Assembly: GCA_903924405.1 (NCBI GenBank)
Contig: CAIYBH010000089.1
Span: forward strand, 1 to 64,000
DNA length: 64,000 nucleotides
Reading direction: 5' to 3'
DNA from: an uncultured Planctomycetaceae bacterium
Lineage (GTDB): Bacteria; Planctomycetota; Planctomycetia; Planctomycetales; Planctomycetaceae
Shown here: one piece after another, positions 28,883-38,615 of the stretch
How the letters are laid out: each line of letters opens with the position of its first letter
Position numbering within the stretch: the first letter of the stretch is position 1
Notes under the pieces: model-generated
What the model saw: only the letters and a program-made list of their open reading frames with translations
Databases searched by the model: none
Told to the model about the DNA's origin: nothing
Program-made: the position numbers and the translations under genes

Positions 28883-31800
28883 TCAGCGTATGATGGGGGT
28901 CAGGTTGATTTGGGGAGGGTTCAGGCAGGCTGGTGGAAGAGGGAGAGCGTGCTGTGAGGTCCAGCGGGCGACCCAGCTGTCCCATGCGGTGTGGGATTCG
29001 AAAAACAGGACGAGACTGCGGTCTACGGGGGTCAAGCCTGCATTTGTGGCTTCGCTGACTGGGAGCGGACGAAGAACGCCTTTTCGATTGAGGTCGACCA
29101 CAATTTCGCTGGTAAATCTGGCGTGTGGCCAGATCACCAGTCCTTCGCTGTTGATGTCATAGGGATGATTGTTGAGAAAGCCTGCTTCCATTTGTTCGCG
29201 GACCATGTCGATGCCGCACTTGCGATAGAACCCTTCGAGGGCGTTCTGGAGTGAGCGAGTTTGATCTGCGGAGGCAAAACGAAGGCAGCCGGGTTCGGCG
29301 ATACCAGCCACCACCCAGCCGTTTTGCTCCTGAAACAGGATTCGAATGGGTTGTTCCCCGAGCAGCGAACAGTCGAGGTCGATGGAAAAGCTGTTGGAGG
29401 CTGAATGAATGTGGCCGCATCGGATACCGGTATTGGACCAGACTGGACAGAGCTCCAGCAGCCGGATCAGTTCGCGTGTGACAAAATTACGAATGGCACC
29501 TTCAACGTGTTCCAGTTGTCCGCGGACTGTGCGGCGTGCACTGAAGCGTCGGAACGAGGGTGGCTGATTTTCGAGGCGGCGAAGTTTGCGAAACAGCTTT
29601 GGGAGAGTACCGGAGTGAAAGCCCGGCCGAAGCAGGCGAGCGACGGTTTCTCCGTGGCTGCCCACGGCCATGGGTAGCAATCCGGGCCTGCGGTTTGAGG
29701 CATAAAGTCGCCAGTTTTCTTTCAGCTCCCAAACTGCAAACCCAAAAATTCCGGGGATAAAAAAGATATTGAACCAGGTCACTGATTCAGCCAGTGCGAG
29801 TCCAAGGTAGGGTTCGAGGAGTTGGACCATATTCCGCTGGATCAGGAAGAGTCCGGGAAGGATCATTTTGTGTGCCACGGTGACGACGGGAAAGTGTTTG
29901 ACCGGGTGGAAGGTCGGTTCAATGAGCAAATTGACGTAGATGCGGATCAGGAAGGAGACAAACGACCAGATCACTCCGAGAATGGCCTTGGACACGATGG
30001 ACCACCAGTTTTCATCGCTGTGAAAACGCAGCCACTCATCCACGGCATAAAGAAATCGTTCGATGAAGTTGAGCAGCATGCGGAAGCCATCAAGAACGAA
30101 ATCGAGTAGTGCAACAAACACGCGGGCCTGTAGCTTGTGCCATGCATTCCCGATCCACTCCGCCGTCAGTTCCTGAGCGTCGCGCCCGAGGCGAGAATTC
30201 AGGGCGATGCTGAACAGGACTCCGCTGACGGCACACCAACCCCAGCTAGCCGGCTCGCCACTGAGCAACCATGGAAGTCCCCTTGCGACACCGAGTGCCA
30301 GCAAGCCCGGTGTCATTACTACGCGGCGAAAGCGGACAACGGTTCGGTGTCGCCACAACTTCTGCACGACGGGCAGGCGAACGAAGTAGATTGGATAGTC
30401 AATCAGAATTCTGCGGATCAGCCTGGAAGTTGACAGCAGCAGGCGGAAGAAGCGTCTGCGGAACGTTGCCAGATGAATCAAAGCCATCAAAAGAAAACCG
30501 ATGGCCACCACCCAGTAGACGGTCTCGAGGCGGTTCTGCACGATTTGGTCGAGGGCATCACGGGCGTCCTGGGGTTCCACTTCAATGATTGAGTTCTCTG
30601 TTGATTCCAGATTCGCTTTCGATTGCGTTTCCTGTGTGGAATGCAGCGCTGAGACTCGAGCGAGGAGTTCGGACGCTCCGGTCACCGCGAGGTCCGTCCC
30701 GTCCGGAAGTTCCCGTGGCAAAGATCCTGCGGTGCCGAATAAATCACCGTGATGTTGATCTGAAGCAAAACTGATCTGAACGATACCGACATCGTTGCTG
30801 GAGTGTGTTGACAGATTTTCTGAGGCCGCCTGAGCGTTTTCAGGCATTGTGGGAAGTTGACGTGGCAGAGTATCGTCGGGGAAGCCGTCCGTGCGGGGAG
30901 GTGTGGGCGTCCGGAGTTCTGCGGGGACAGAGTCTGATGAAGCCACGTCTGTCGTCGGCGCTGCTGGCTGTTCCGGATCGGTTGCTGGTGGCTGATTATC
31001 GGGGGGTTGCACCGCTGGCTGCGAGTCATCCGAACCAGATTCGTGGTCGGCCTGATGCGGTTTTCCGTGGAGCATATGCACGAGATGTCGGAAGCCTTCA
31101 ACGACCACGACAGCGCCACCGAAGGGAATGATCAGAAACAGAGTTGCGAAGCGTCCGGAGCGATTTCCAAAGAAGACAGAACTGGTGGTTTGCAGCGCGC
31201 GGAGATAGAACTCACCACGTCGATAGACGCCATCCATGGCGACATCCAGGCGGTCATCGGCACGCAGCAGATAGTCACCGCGCCAGAGATCGCGTACGTC
31301 TGTCAGGTCCGGCAATTTCAGGTCGTTTTTGCTGATTGAATCCCGCAGATATCCCATGGTGAGATAACCACGATCTGCGATGCAGTCCAGTGCATCATCA
31401 ACCAGTTTGTCAAAGGCGACTCGTTCGGGAATGTTTTCCGGAATCAGCTGGACGTCCTGCAGTGTGTTCTGAAGAACAGGCCGCATACGTTCGCGCATCT
31501 GAGTTTCAGACAGGTGCGCCGCCCTCTGGAGCAGACCGGTCAGGCGATCACGTTCGATTCCACTTAGTCGCACAGAAACGAGACGGTTGGCGGCACTTGT
31601 CAGGTGTTTAGCCATCATCACTTCGCGAAGGCTGCTGAGAGGCCTGCGGACAGGACGTTTTCCTCGGCTGACAATCCACGTGACGAGGTCCACCTTGTAA
31701 GTCACGCGTTCGTGATCAAGGCATACTTTCTGCAGATCGAACAGCAGTCGTTTTTCCGAATTCCAGAACCCGTGAATCGCGTTGGTGGCAAGTTCCCAGA

Positions 31801-32782
31801 GTGAAGCCTGCCATGCGTCAATCTGGTCTTCAGAGAAGCTGAGAGCGCGGCGTAATCGTTCCACGAGGTAGCGAATGTCGGCTCGTGACTTTTCTTCAGC
31901 GGCGAGTCGTTTGTCTTCTGAGGTTGCACGTTGTGCCGCCTGCATGGAGCAAACGATAGCGCCGACGGTGTTGCCGTATTCATTGGCACGATCGCGTCGT
32001 CGCATGGATCGCAGCCATGCTCGATCTGAAGGTGTCACGCCGACTCCGAGAGTCCAGTTTTTTCGGGTGCTGGCGAGACTGGCTTCGTCGCGAACGGCAT
32101 GGGGGGTGATTTCCGGAACCGTGGAGCCGTATGGCATGGTCCTGCGAAACAGGTCGCTCGCATTGATGTCCCGCGCCAGCACTTCGTCCACATGATTGCG
32201 TCCGACGAGTGATGGAAACCAGACGGCCAGCAGGTCGGGCTCGAACCACTTCAATTCCAGATACATGGCCGTGAACTCGCGCCAGGCTTCGACGCGGGAG
32301 TCCGGATGTACGAGTCGCTGTTCACTGCGGAGGACGAAGTGGGCTTCGTCAAATTCCACCTGGCCAAGTGCGGCGATCCGTTCCTGAACCTGTGGGCGCT
32401 GGAGAGCGCCGCCTGTGCCCGTCAGCAATTGTCGGTCTATGACGGCATGAAACAGACGCCGCCAGACCTGCTGCAGAAGTTCCTGAACGGGCCAGTGTTC
32501 CAGTTCTCCCTCTTCGGGCTGACAGATCAGGATGCATTGAGGCGGGAGATTCTGAAAGTTTTCCAGTCCCAGTTCATCGGGATGAACCAGATGACGCACA
32601 TCAGTGGCGGCGACGACCTGGCTTTCAGTATGAGGAATTGCCGGCGACAGCTTGACGAATCCATAGAGTTCCCGGATGACTCGGCGAATGACTCGAGGCT
32701 CGACAAGGTACGCGCCTGGGTCGGTGAGAGTCAGTGCACGCCGCAATTCTCTGATTCTGCCTGGTCCGTCACCTGTTACCAC
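28883..32782 (-). CDS. Large multi-pass membrane protein of unknown function
   Basis: The 1299-residue product has a soluble N-terminal part (about 1-560) with helices and several Arg-rich stretches, and one hydrophobic segment near 565-585 (FATLFLIIPFGGAVVVVEGF). A Pro/Gln/Thr-rich linker (about 600-700) follows, then several membrane helices between about 750 and 1080 (TVYWVVAIGFLLMALIHLAT, WSFVSFLIRIYVNLLI) and a C-terminal soluble domain. I recognise no catalytic motif. The start is a GTG at 32782 and no better ATG is in frame. Similar giant proteins occur in planctomycetes; a role in envelope architecture is a guess. Confidence 0.6.
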   Translation of the reverse strand: MVTGDGPGRIRELRRALTLTDPGAYLVEPRVIRRVIRELYGFVKLSPAIPHTESQVVAATDVRHLVHPDELGLENFQNLPPQCILICQPEEGELEHWPVQELLQQVWRRLFHAVIDRQLLTGTGGALQRPQVQERIAALGQVEFDEAHFVLRSEQRLVHPDSRVEAWREFTAMYLELKWFEPDLLAVWFPSLVGRNHVDEVLARDINASDLFRRTMPYGSTVPEITPHAVRDEASLASTRKNWTLGVGVTPSDRAWLRSMRRRDRANEYGNTVGAIVCSMQAAQRATSEDKRLAAEEKSRADIRYLVERLRRALSFSEDQIDAWQASLWELATNAIHGFWNSEKRLLFDLQKVCLDHERVTYKVDLVTWIVSRGKRPVRRPLSSLREVMMAKHLTSAANRLVSVRLSGIERDRLTGLLQRAAHLSETQMRERMRPVLQNTLQDVQLIPENIPERVAFDKLVDDALDCIADRGYLTMGYLRDSISKNDLKLPDLTDVRDLWRGDYLLRADDRLDVAMDGVYRRGEFYLRALQTTSSVFFGNRSGRFATLFLIIPFGGAVVVVEGFRHLVHMLHGKPHQADHESGSDDSQPAVQPPDNQPPATDPEQPAAPTTDVASSDSVPAELRTPTPPRTDGFPDDTLPRQLPTMPENAQAASENLSTHSSNDVGIVQISFASDQHHGDLFGTAGSLPRELPDGTDLAVTGASELLARVSALHSTQETQSKANLESTENSIIEVEPQDARDALDQIVQNRLETVYWVVAIGFLLMALIHLATFRRRFFRLLLSTSRLIRRILIDYPIYFVRLPVVQKLWRHRTVVRFRRVVMTPGLLALGVARGLPWLLSGEPASWGWCAVSGVLFSIALNSRLGRDAQELTAEWIGNAWHKLQARVFVALLDFVLDGFRMLLNFIERFLYAVDEWLRFHSDENWWSIVSKAILGVIWSFVSFLIRIYVNLLIEPTFHPVKHFPVVTVAHKMILPGLFLIQRNMVQLLEPYLGLALAESVTWFNIFFIPGIFGFAVWELKENWRLYASNRRPGLLPMAVGSHGETVARLLRPGFHSGTLPKLFRKLRRLENQPPSFRRFSARRTVRGQLEHVEGAIRNFVTRELIRLLELCPVWSNTGIRCGHIHSASNSFSIDLDCSLLGEQPIRILFQEQNGWVVAGIAEPGCLRFASADQTRSLQNALEGFYRKCGIDMVREQMEAGFLNNHPYDINSEGLVIWPHARFTSEIVVDLNRKGVLRPLPVSEATNAGLTPVDRSLVLFFESHTAWDSWVARWTSQHALPLPPACLNPPQINLTPIIR

Positions 32783-33528
32783 GACATCAGATCCTCTGAA
32801 TGTTCGGTTGACACCTGCTGACTCAGCAACTGGTCATGGAGCCTGCCCTGCCCTGCGGTGAAAGGGTCGGTTTGGCAATCGACGAATGAAAATCTCCTCT
32901 CCGGACCAGCGTTGTTGAAGTTTAACCAACAGAGGCGGCTGGAAACAATTCCCGGGGCAAGTTGGAGTTCAATTCGGCAGAAGCCGACTGGAAACGGCGT
33001 TGGGGACAGTCTGAGTGACTGCGGGTTTTCTATGGCGCGTGGGGGCAGTCGGATAGAAATCAACAGAATCCCGCCCCAATCGACTCGCATTTCTCGATTT
33101 TCCTGATCGATCTGATTCCTGCGGGCCGGCAGTGGGGCGAACAGTCAGGGGGGGCTGTTACTGATTTCCAATGACGAGGGGACATGCTGCCGGGGATGAC
33201 GAAGTGCTGGCAATATGGGAGATCAGGGATGTTTTTCGTTTGATTGCAGAGATTTGTCTCTCTGGTGAATTCGCCGTGGACATCCGCGACGCACGTTTCG
33301 TCGCAGCGAAACGCGACTATTTGCTGGCTTATCAGCGTCTCGCATCCCTCATGCAGCCTCGCGAACGAATCACTGGCCGGCGAAAGTCGCCATTCGACAG
33401 GGCCTGATCCGAATGGTTGGTGGGCCTGGTTTTGCAGTATGATCCGAGACTGTACAAGACTTGCCGATGTCTGTCAGAATGCGGATGAGCATGGCGTGTA
33501 ATGTGACCCCAGCGGGATGTGTCCTGGA
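32783..33528. other. Intergenic region, mostly unassigned
   Basis: The 746 bases between the large membrane protein gene and cmk contain the small ORF listed at 33171-33407. The rest shows no recognised RNA, repeat or gene; promoters for both flanking genes should lie here. Confidence 0.35.
33171..33407 (+). CDS. Possible small protein with a frameshifted relative at 16850
   Basis: The 78-codon ORF starts ATG and reads WEIRDVFRLIAEICLSGEFA and then AAKRDYLLAYQRLASLM. It would be ignored but for a related, frameshifted segment at 16850-16993 whose two frames match it in order. That suggests descent from one coding sequence. No domain is recognised with confidence; it may itself be a remnant of a longer regulator gene. 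There is no Shine-Dalgarno site nearby. Confidence 0.3.
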   Translation: MTRGHAAGDDEVLAIWEIRDVFRLIAEICLSGEFAVDIRDARFVAAKRDYLLAYQRLASLMQPRERITGRRKSPFDRA

Positions 33529-34170
33529 ATGATCGTGACGATAGATGGCCCGGCGGGATCCGGGAAAAGTACTGTGGCGAAACGGCTGGCGGAGCAACTG
33601 GGCGTTCGATTTCTGGATACTGGTGCGATGTATCGGGCGATTGCGCTGGCAGCAAAGCGAGCCAATCGCAGCCTGCAGGATCCAGTGGCTGTGGCTACTG
33701 TGGCGCAGGCTTGTCAGATTCGTTTCCGAGACGACAAGCTGCTGTTGAATGAGGACGACGTGACTGCGGACATTCGCTCTCCGGATATCTCTGCTGCGGC
33801 CTCGCTGGTCGCTGCCATTCCGGAAGTCCGTCGGCAACTGGTGCGTCTGCAGCAGGAAATCGGCCTGCAGGGCAGCATGGTGACGGAAGGACGTGATCAG
33901 GGCACCGTAGTTTTTCCCGGAGCGCAGCACAAGTACTTTCTGACAGCGTCTCTGGAGGCCCGTGCGCGGCGGCGACTTCAGGAGCTGATACGCAAAGGGC
34001 TGACCAGTTCTCTTGAGGAAGTACGTGAGCAGATTCGTGAGCGGGATGAGCGCGACGAACAGCGTGAACTGGCGCCGATGAAACCAGCGTTGGATGCTCA
34101 GGTGCTTGACACATCGGACCTGTCTGTAGACGACGTGGTGCAGTTGCTGATGCGGCAGATTTGCGGCTGA
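33529..34170 (+). CDS. cmk: Cytidylate kinase
   Basis: The 213-residue product begins MIVTIDGPAGSGKST (P-loop GPAGSGKST), then LGVRFLDTGAMYRAIAL, the CMP-binding segment, and a Cmk-type EGRDQGTVVFPGA and RDERDEQRELAP lid. Cmk phosphorylates CMP and dCMP to the diphosphates. EGRDQGTVVFP has Gln where most family members have Ile or Met. I use the ATG at 33529 by homology; an in-frame ATG at 33517 would add four residues. It converges with the DUF2314 gene. Confidence 0.92.
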   Translation: MIVTIDGPAGSGKSTVAKRLAEQLGVRFLDTGAMYRAIALAAKRANRSLQDPVAVATVAQACQIRFRDDKLLLNEDDVTADIRSPDISAAASLVAAIPEVRRQLVRLQQEIGLQGSMVTEGRDQGTVVFPGAQHKYFLTASLEARARRRLQELIRKGLTSSLEEVREQIRERDERDEQRELAPMKPALDAQVLDTSDLSVDDVVQLLMRQICG

Positions 34171-34185
34171 GCTCGTGGCCCGAGG

Positions 34186-35262
34186 CTATTTGCGAGGCGA
34201 GTCCGGCGAGGTGTTGTCGGTCTGTCGTGTGAGAATTTCCACGAGAAACCCGCCCACCAACTGGCCTGTGCTGGAATCCGTATAGACCCAGTCCGCGATC
34301 TCGTCGGCATTTCTTCGAACGAATGCTCCGGACTTCAGTTTTCTGAGCAGCGTGGGTTGGTTGGCGAGCGTCCCCTCGACGACATCGCCTTTCAGCTCAG
34401 TGACTTCAACCCACATGCTTTCTGTCTGGTCGCCTTCCTGAAACGAGAAGAGGACATTGAAGGAATCCGGGCCTTGTTTCTGCCGATTCTGAAACGCCTG
34501 CACAAATTCCGGCCAGCGTTTTCTGGCGGCGGCGGTGGCTGCCTGCAATTCGGCGGCATTGTTGTCAGCATCGAGGACAGGCATCTGGGTGGCCTCGTTG
34601 AAGGCAGTCAGCGGATCCGCGCTGCCAAGCAGTTCGCTGACGTTGGCTGGCGCCGCAAGGATCAGGTTTTTTGAGGGGATGAGGATTCCGAGTACGCTAT
34701 CTTCCGCGTCTGTTTCGACCTGCAGGCAGAGTGCCAGCAGGCGACACATTTGTGGAAATGAGGGCGGCTCAAGATCGGCCCCGTCCACGGCTTCGGACGA
34801 AGCGGGATCGACAGCGATCCATGCCGTGTGAGTCTTGAGCAGTTTACGGACCCGGAGGTCTTCAACGTCGGCGGATTGTTCCTTCGACAGGAAGGCTCGG
34901 TCATTGGAGCGGATGAGATACCTTCGAGAACCCGCCTTGACCGCGAATTCCGCAGGCTTCACAGGTGTTTCTGCGGGCGAGTTGGGACGGGATTTTCGAC
35001 CGGCTGGCGGAGCGGGGGCCAGAACAAATTCCTTCGTGGTGTTGCTGGCCAGCAGCTGTTCGAAGCGTTCTGGCGAAATTTCCAGAGGCCGATTCAGCAG
35101 CAGAATGACACCCGCGGCGGCGATGCGGGGCGATTTCGCAGTTGGCTGGGGAGTATCCTGCGCGCGGGCTGGCTGAACGGTGGCGGCGACGAGGTGAGTG
35201 ACCACGGTCAGCAGCCAGATCAGAAGTACGGCTCGCAGGTTTTGCAGGCGCCCGGCGAACAT
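34186..35262 (-). CDS. Secreted protein with C-terminal DUF2314 domain
   Basis: The 358-residue product has a signal peptide (AVLLIWLLTVVTHLVAATVQ), a middle region of mixed alpha/beta (about 45-230), and a C-terminal DUF2314 domain at about 265-345 (FNVLFSFQEGDQTESMWVEV, then LANQPTLLRKLKSG and IADWVYTD). DUF2314 is a small fold of unknown function often attached to other domains. Export makes it envelope-associated. It stands alone; AGGAAA lies upstream of the ATG at 35262. Confidence 0.75.
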   Translation of the reverse strand: MFAGRLQNLRAVLLIWLLTVVTHLVAATVQPARAQDTPQPTAKSPRIAAAGVILLLNRPLEISPERFEQLLASNTTKEFVLAPAPPAGRKSRPNSPAETPVKPAEFAVKAGSRRYLIRSNDRAFLSKEQSADVEDLRVRKLLKTHTAWIAVDPASSEAVDGADLEPPSFPQMCRLLALCLQVETDAEDSVLGILIPSKNLILAAPANVSELLGSADPLTAFNEATQMPVLDADNNAAELQAATAAARKRWPEFVQAFQNRQKQGPDSFNVLFSFQEGDQTESMWVEVTELKGDVVEGTLANQPTLLRKLKSGAFVRRNADEIADWVYTDSSTGQLVGGFLVEILTRQTDNTSPDSPRK

Positions 35263-35710
35263 AAGGAGGTTTCCTGAAACTTACACGGGGAAAAGGGGGG
35301 AACAACGCCTCGGGACCCGAAGGTCTGTGAATCAGAATCCGGATAGGCAAATTCCAGTTCGGTAGAAAGCAGAGTAGCGTGAAGCGTTGAATTGCCGCAA
35401 CATGAACGTTTTTCGTTGATTTTTCGGCAAGAATGCATTTGAGTCTGTCCATCTGAAACCGAGGTTTTCTGACCGGAGGCCTGGAAAACCTGTGTGCGCG
35501 TTGAAAAGTGCGGGCGGCCTGAGAGAATCTGCCGCCCTGCCGTGGTCCGGGATTGTTGGGACTGTGACTGAACCTGGCCAGCAGCTGCGGGTGTGTCGGT
35601 TGGTTGTTCTACCGGCGGTGATGCTTCAGGTTTTTGGGGTACTGCAACCTCGGTCGTACACAACCGGCATCTGTGGCCGGAAAAATGCTGTCAAAGAGAG
35701 AGAGTTTGTC
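35263..35710. other. Divergent intergenic region, no gene seen
   Basis: This 448-base gap lies between the DUF2314 gene and aspartate kinase. I looked for a lysine riboswitch upstream of aspartate kinase and could not recognise one. Confidence 0.35.
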
Positions 35711-37498
35711 GTGTCTGTAATCGTGCAGAAGTTTGGTGGAACCAGCGTTGCAAACGCCGAGAAGATTCGTCACGCCGCGAGCCGTGCTGTCGAGGCAAAA
35801 CGACGGGGGCACGACGTTGTGGTCGTCGTAAGTGCGCGGGGGCATAAGACTGACGAGCTGATCGAACTGGCGCATGGAATCACGCAAAGTCCGCGACCGC
35901 GGGAAATGGACATGCTGTTGTCCACCGGTGAGCAGGAATCTGTCGCATTGATGGCGATGGCGGTGCATGAACTGGGGGAAGAGGCGATCAGTCTGACGGG
36001 CGCACAGATTGGCGTGTTGACGGACACCACGCACACGAAAGCGCGGATTGTCAGCATTTCGACGGAGCGGATGAAGGAACTGCTGGCGGCGGGAAATATC
36101 GTGATCGCCGCTGGGTTTCAGGGCGTCGATTCCAGCATGAACATCACGACGCTGGGGCGCGGCGGCAGTGACACCACGGCGACAGCCCTGGCGGCTGTTC
36201 TGGATGCCGAATTGTGTGAAATCTACACCGACGTCGAGGGAGTGTTCACGACCGATCCGCGACTGGTGTCATCCGCCCGAAAGGTGGAGCGCATTTCGTA
36301 TGACGAGATGCTGGAGCTGGCCAGCCTTGGTGCCGGGGTGATGCATTCGCGATCGATTGAGTTTGCCAAGAAGTTTTCTGTACAGCTGCGAGTCCGGCCT
36401 TCGTATTCCGACGGGCCGGGGACGTTGATAGCGCCCGAAACCGATGAGGCCAATTCAATCGTTACGGGTGTCGCCTTTGTAAGAAACGAAGCGTTGATCA
36501 CGCTGGTGGGGTTACCGGATCAGCCTGGGGTGATGTCCAGCCTGTTTACAGCGTTGTCCGGTGCCCGAATTCCGGTGGACATGGTTGTGCAGAACGTGGC
36601 TCGCGAAGGCTTTGCGAACGTGTCCTTCACGGTGGCTGAAGATGAGTTACCTGCGGCACTGCGAGTCGTGTCTTCGGCGGCCGAACTGCTGAAGGTGCAG
36701 TCGGTGCAGCATACGACTGAGTTGTCGAAGGTGTCGATTGTCGGACACGGTATGCAGACACATACCGGAGTGGCGGCCCGGATGTTCCAGATTCTTGCGG
36801 ACAGCGGCATCAACATTCGTGTGGTCACGACCAGCGAAATCAAGATTTCCGTGCTGATTGATCGAACCCGTTGCAGCGATGCGGTCGAAGCGGTGCACGC
36901 GGGATTTGGTCTGCATCTGCCGGATCGCACCTTGCCTGACGTTGGTCAGGCGGCCATACGTCCGGCCAGCGTTCACGCGGCAGAGCCGGAAGTCGTTGCT
37001 GACATCGTCTCACGTCTGGAGGGAATGGAAAGCATTCTTGTAAGCGACGTTTCTGCGGACACCCAGCAATCCCGCATTACCGTCACCGGGCTTCCCGATG
37101 ACCCAGGAGTCGCGCGGGACGTCTTCGCGGCGATTGGCGAAGGAGGAGTGCTGGTGGACATGATCATTCAGAACGTGGCGAGAGATGGCCGAGCCAGTAT
37201 CTCCTTCACTGTCCCGGGCAGTGATCTGGATCGCTCACTGAAACTGCTGCAGCCATTTTTGGACGCTCATGCCGGAACCACGCTGACGTTTGATCGTCAC
37301 ATCTGCAAACTGACCATTGCCGGAATCGGATTACGGAGTCACACCGACGTGGGGCGACGAGTCTTCCGGACGCTGGCGGAACAACAGATCAATGTGGAAA
37401 TGCTGAACACCAGTGAGATCAAGCTAAGCATTGTGATTGCAGTGACTCAGGCTGACAGAGCATTGCGGAGTCTCCGCAGCGAATTCGGGCTGAGTTAG
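35711..37498 (+). CDS. lysC: Aspartate kinase with four ACT domains
   Basis: The 595-residue enzyme has the kinase signature KFGGTSVANAEKI at residues 7-19 and the amino-acid kinase core to about 245 (GRGGSDTTATALAA, EIYTDVEGVFTTDPR). An ACT pair follows (ITLVGLPDQPGVMSSLF, VSIVGHGMQTHTGVAARMF), then a second, clearly duplicated pair (ITVTGLPDDPGVARDVF, LTIAGIGLRSHTDVGRRVF). Standard bacterial aspartate kinase has one pair in about 400-450 residues. It makes aspartyl phosphate, the first step to lysine, threonine and methionine; the ACT modules bind the feedback amino acids. The GTG at 35711 gives MSVIVQKFGG; the frame runs upstream without conserved sequence. Confidence 0.95.
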   Translation: MSVIVQKFGGTSVANAEKIRHAASRAVEAKRRGHDVVVVVSARGHKTDELIELAHGITQSPRPREMDMLLSTGEQESVALMAMAVHELGEEAISLTGAQIGVLTDTTHTKARIVSISTERMKELLAAGNIVIAAGFQGVDSSMNITTLGRGGSDTTATALAAVLDAELCEIYTDVEGVFTTDPRLVSSARKVERISYDEMLELASLGAGVMHSRSIEFAKKFSVQLRVRPSYSDGPGTLIAPETDEANSIVTGVAFVRNEALITLVGLPDQPGVMSSLFTALSGARIPVDMVVQNVAREGFANVSFTVAEDELPAALRVVSSAAELLKVQSVQHTTELSKVSIVGHGMQTHTGVAARMFQILADSGINIRVVTTSEIKISVLIDRTRCSDAVEAVHAGFGLHLPDRTLPDVGQAAIRPASVHAAEPEVVADIVSRLEGMESILVSDVSADTQQSRITVTGLPDDPGVARDVFAAIGEGGVLVDMIIQNVARDGRASISFTVPGSDLDRSLKLLQPFLDAHAGTTLTFDRHICKLTIAGIGLRSHTDVGRRVFRTLAEQQINVEMLNTSEIKLSIVIAVTQADRALRSLRSEFGLS

Positions 37499-37779
37499 GC
37501 CTCGGAGCGACGTCACTGGACAGATCAAGACCGGGAGGCACCTGCAGAACGGGAATTCACGCCTGTCCTGCTGACCACCCGGACAGATTCGGTCCGAAGA
37601 CAACAGGCAGCCGGGGTCCTGCGTTGGAAATTGCTCCCGACCCAGGCCAGAAAATGACAATGGTGCAGTCCGGGAGGCCCGCCTGCACCATTGCATTCTG
37701 AGTTCAAGAGACGCTCTGACAGACTGACGTATCACGAGACGTCGGGCCGTCGAATGTTCGGCAGTTGACCGTGAGGCAA

Positions 37780-38283
37780 CTACTCAGCCACGGTGGGGTT
37801 TTCAGCCGGATTGGTTGCAGCAGGAGGTGCGGCGAGCTTACTTAGTTTCTGATTGTCGCGCACCTTCAAAACTCCGCTCATCGCAATGATCAGGGCCCCC
37901 AGCAGCAGCACCACACCGCTCCATTTTGCAGCCTGATCTCGGAATTTCCGGGTTCCGGACGAGCGGCCAACGAGGGCGGATGCGAAGAAGAAGGCCGCGA
38001 AGGCCAGCAGGATCTTGGTGCCGATCAAGGCGTGGTACAGACCATCGCCTTTGTGTGACGGCATGGCTGTCCAGTAATTGATGCCTCCGGAGAGGATGAA
38101 CAGGCCGATTCCGGCGTGCACAAATTTTTTCCAGCGAAGCCGAATGGCCTCCAGTTCCTGTGTGCGTCCTGCGAGGACCGGAGTGACAACAAACCGCAGA
38201 GTTGTCAGCCCGCCAATGAGCACAACGGCCGCTCCAATGTGCATCCAGCGAAGCAGAACAGACACGAGGAACATCGGTTCCAT
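37780..38283 (-). CDS. Four-helix membrane protein, CopD-like
   Basis: The 167-residue protein has four hydrophobic helices (about 5-30, 52-72, 85-107, 118-140), with WMHIGAAVVLIGG in the first, whose His could bind haem or metal as in CopD-like proteins. The C terminus is a short Pro/Ala tail (PPAATNPAENPTVAE). I cannot assign a function. It stands alone. Confidence 0.6.
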   Translation of the reverse strand: MEPMFLVSVLLRWMHIGAAVVLIGGLTTLRFVVTPVLAGRTQELEAIRLRWKKFVHAGIGLFILSGGINYWTAMPSHKGDGLYHALIGTKILLAFAAFFFASALVGRSSGTRKFRDQAAKWSGVVLLLGALIIAMSGVLKVRDNQKLSKLAAPPAATNPAENPTVAE

Positions 38284-38615
38284 AATTCACGATCCCAAAA
38301 ATAGCGAAGAGTGTTTACATCAGATCTGACGCCGGGAGACAGTGCCCTGCTGAAGGGCGGCTGTTGCGAGAGCAACCGACGGACAGCGTGCGCAGCTCCA
38401 GAGTGCCACGTGGAGGTATAGTAGACACAACTGGGCGAAGTGCGACCAGAGCAGTGCAGATCTGGTGTGGTGGAGGCCTGCAGGGCAGATTTACGACGAT
38501 TTTCCCTGATTTGGCGGGCCGGTTGACGGTGTTGGCGGTGTGCTAAGGATCCGAAAGTCAAGTGGCAGGCAGTTGCGGGCCTTCACCGGTACACATGAGG
38601 GATTCTGCGGGGGTG
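38284..38615. other. Intergenic region, no gene seen
   Basis: A 332-base gap between two leftward genes, with no RNA or repeat recognised. Confidence 0.35.

Noticed and set aside
35263-35710. Lysine riboswitch ahead of aspartate kinase
   Set aside because: I could not recognise the conserved core of the lysine element.
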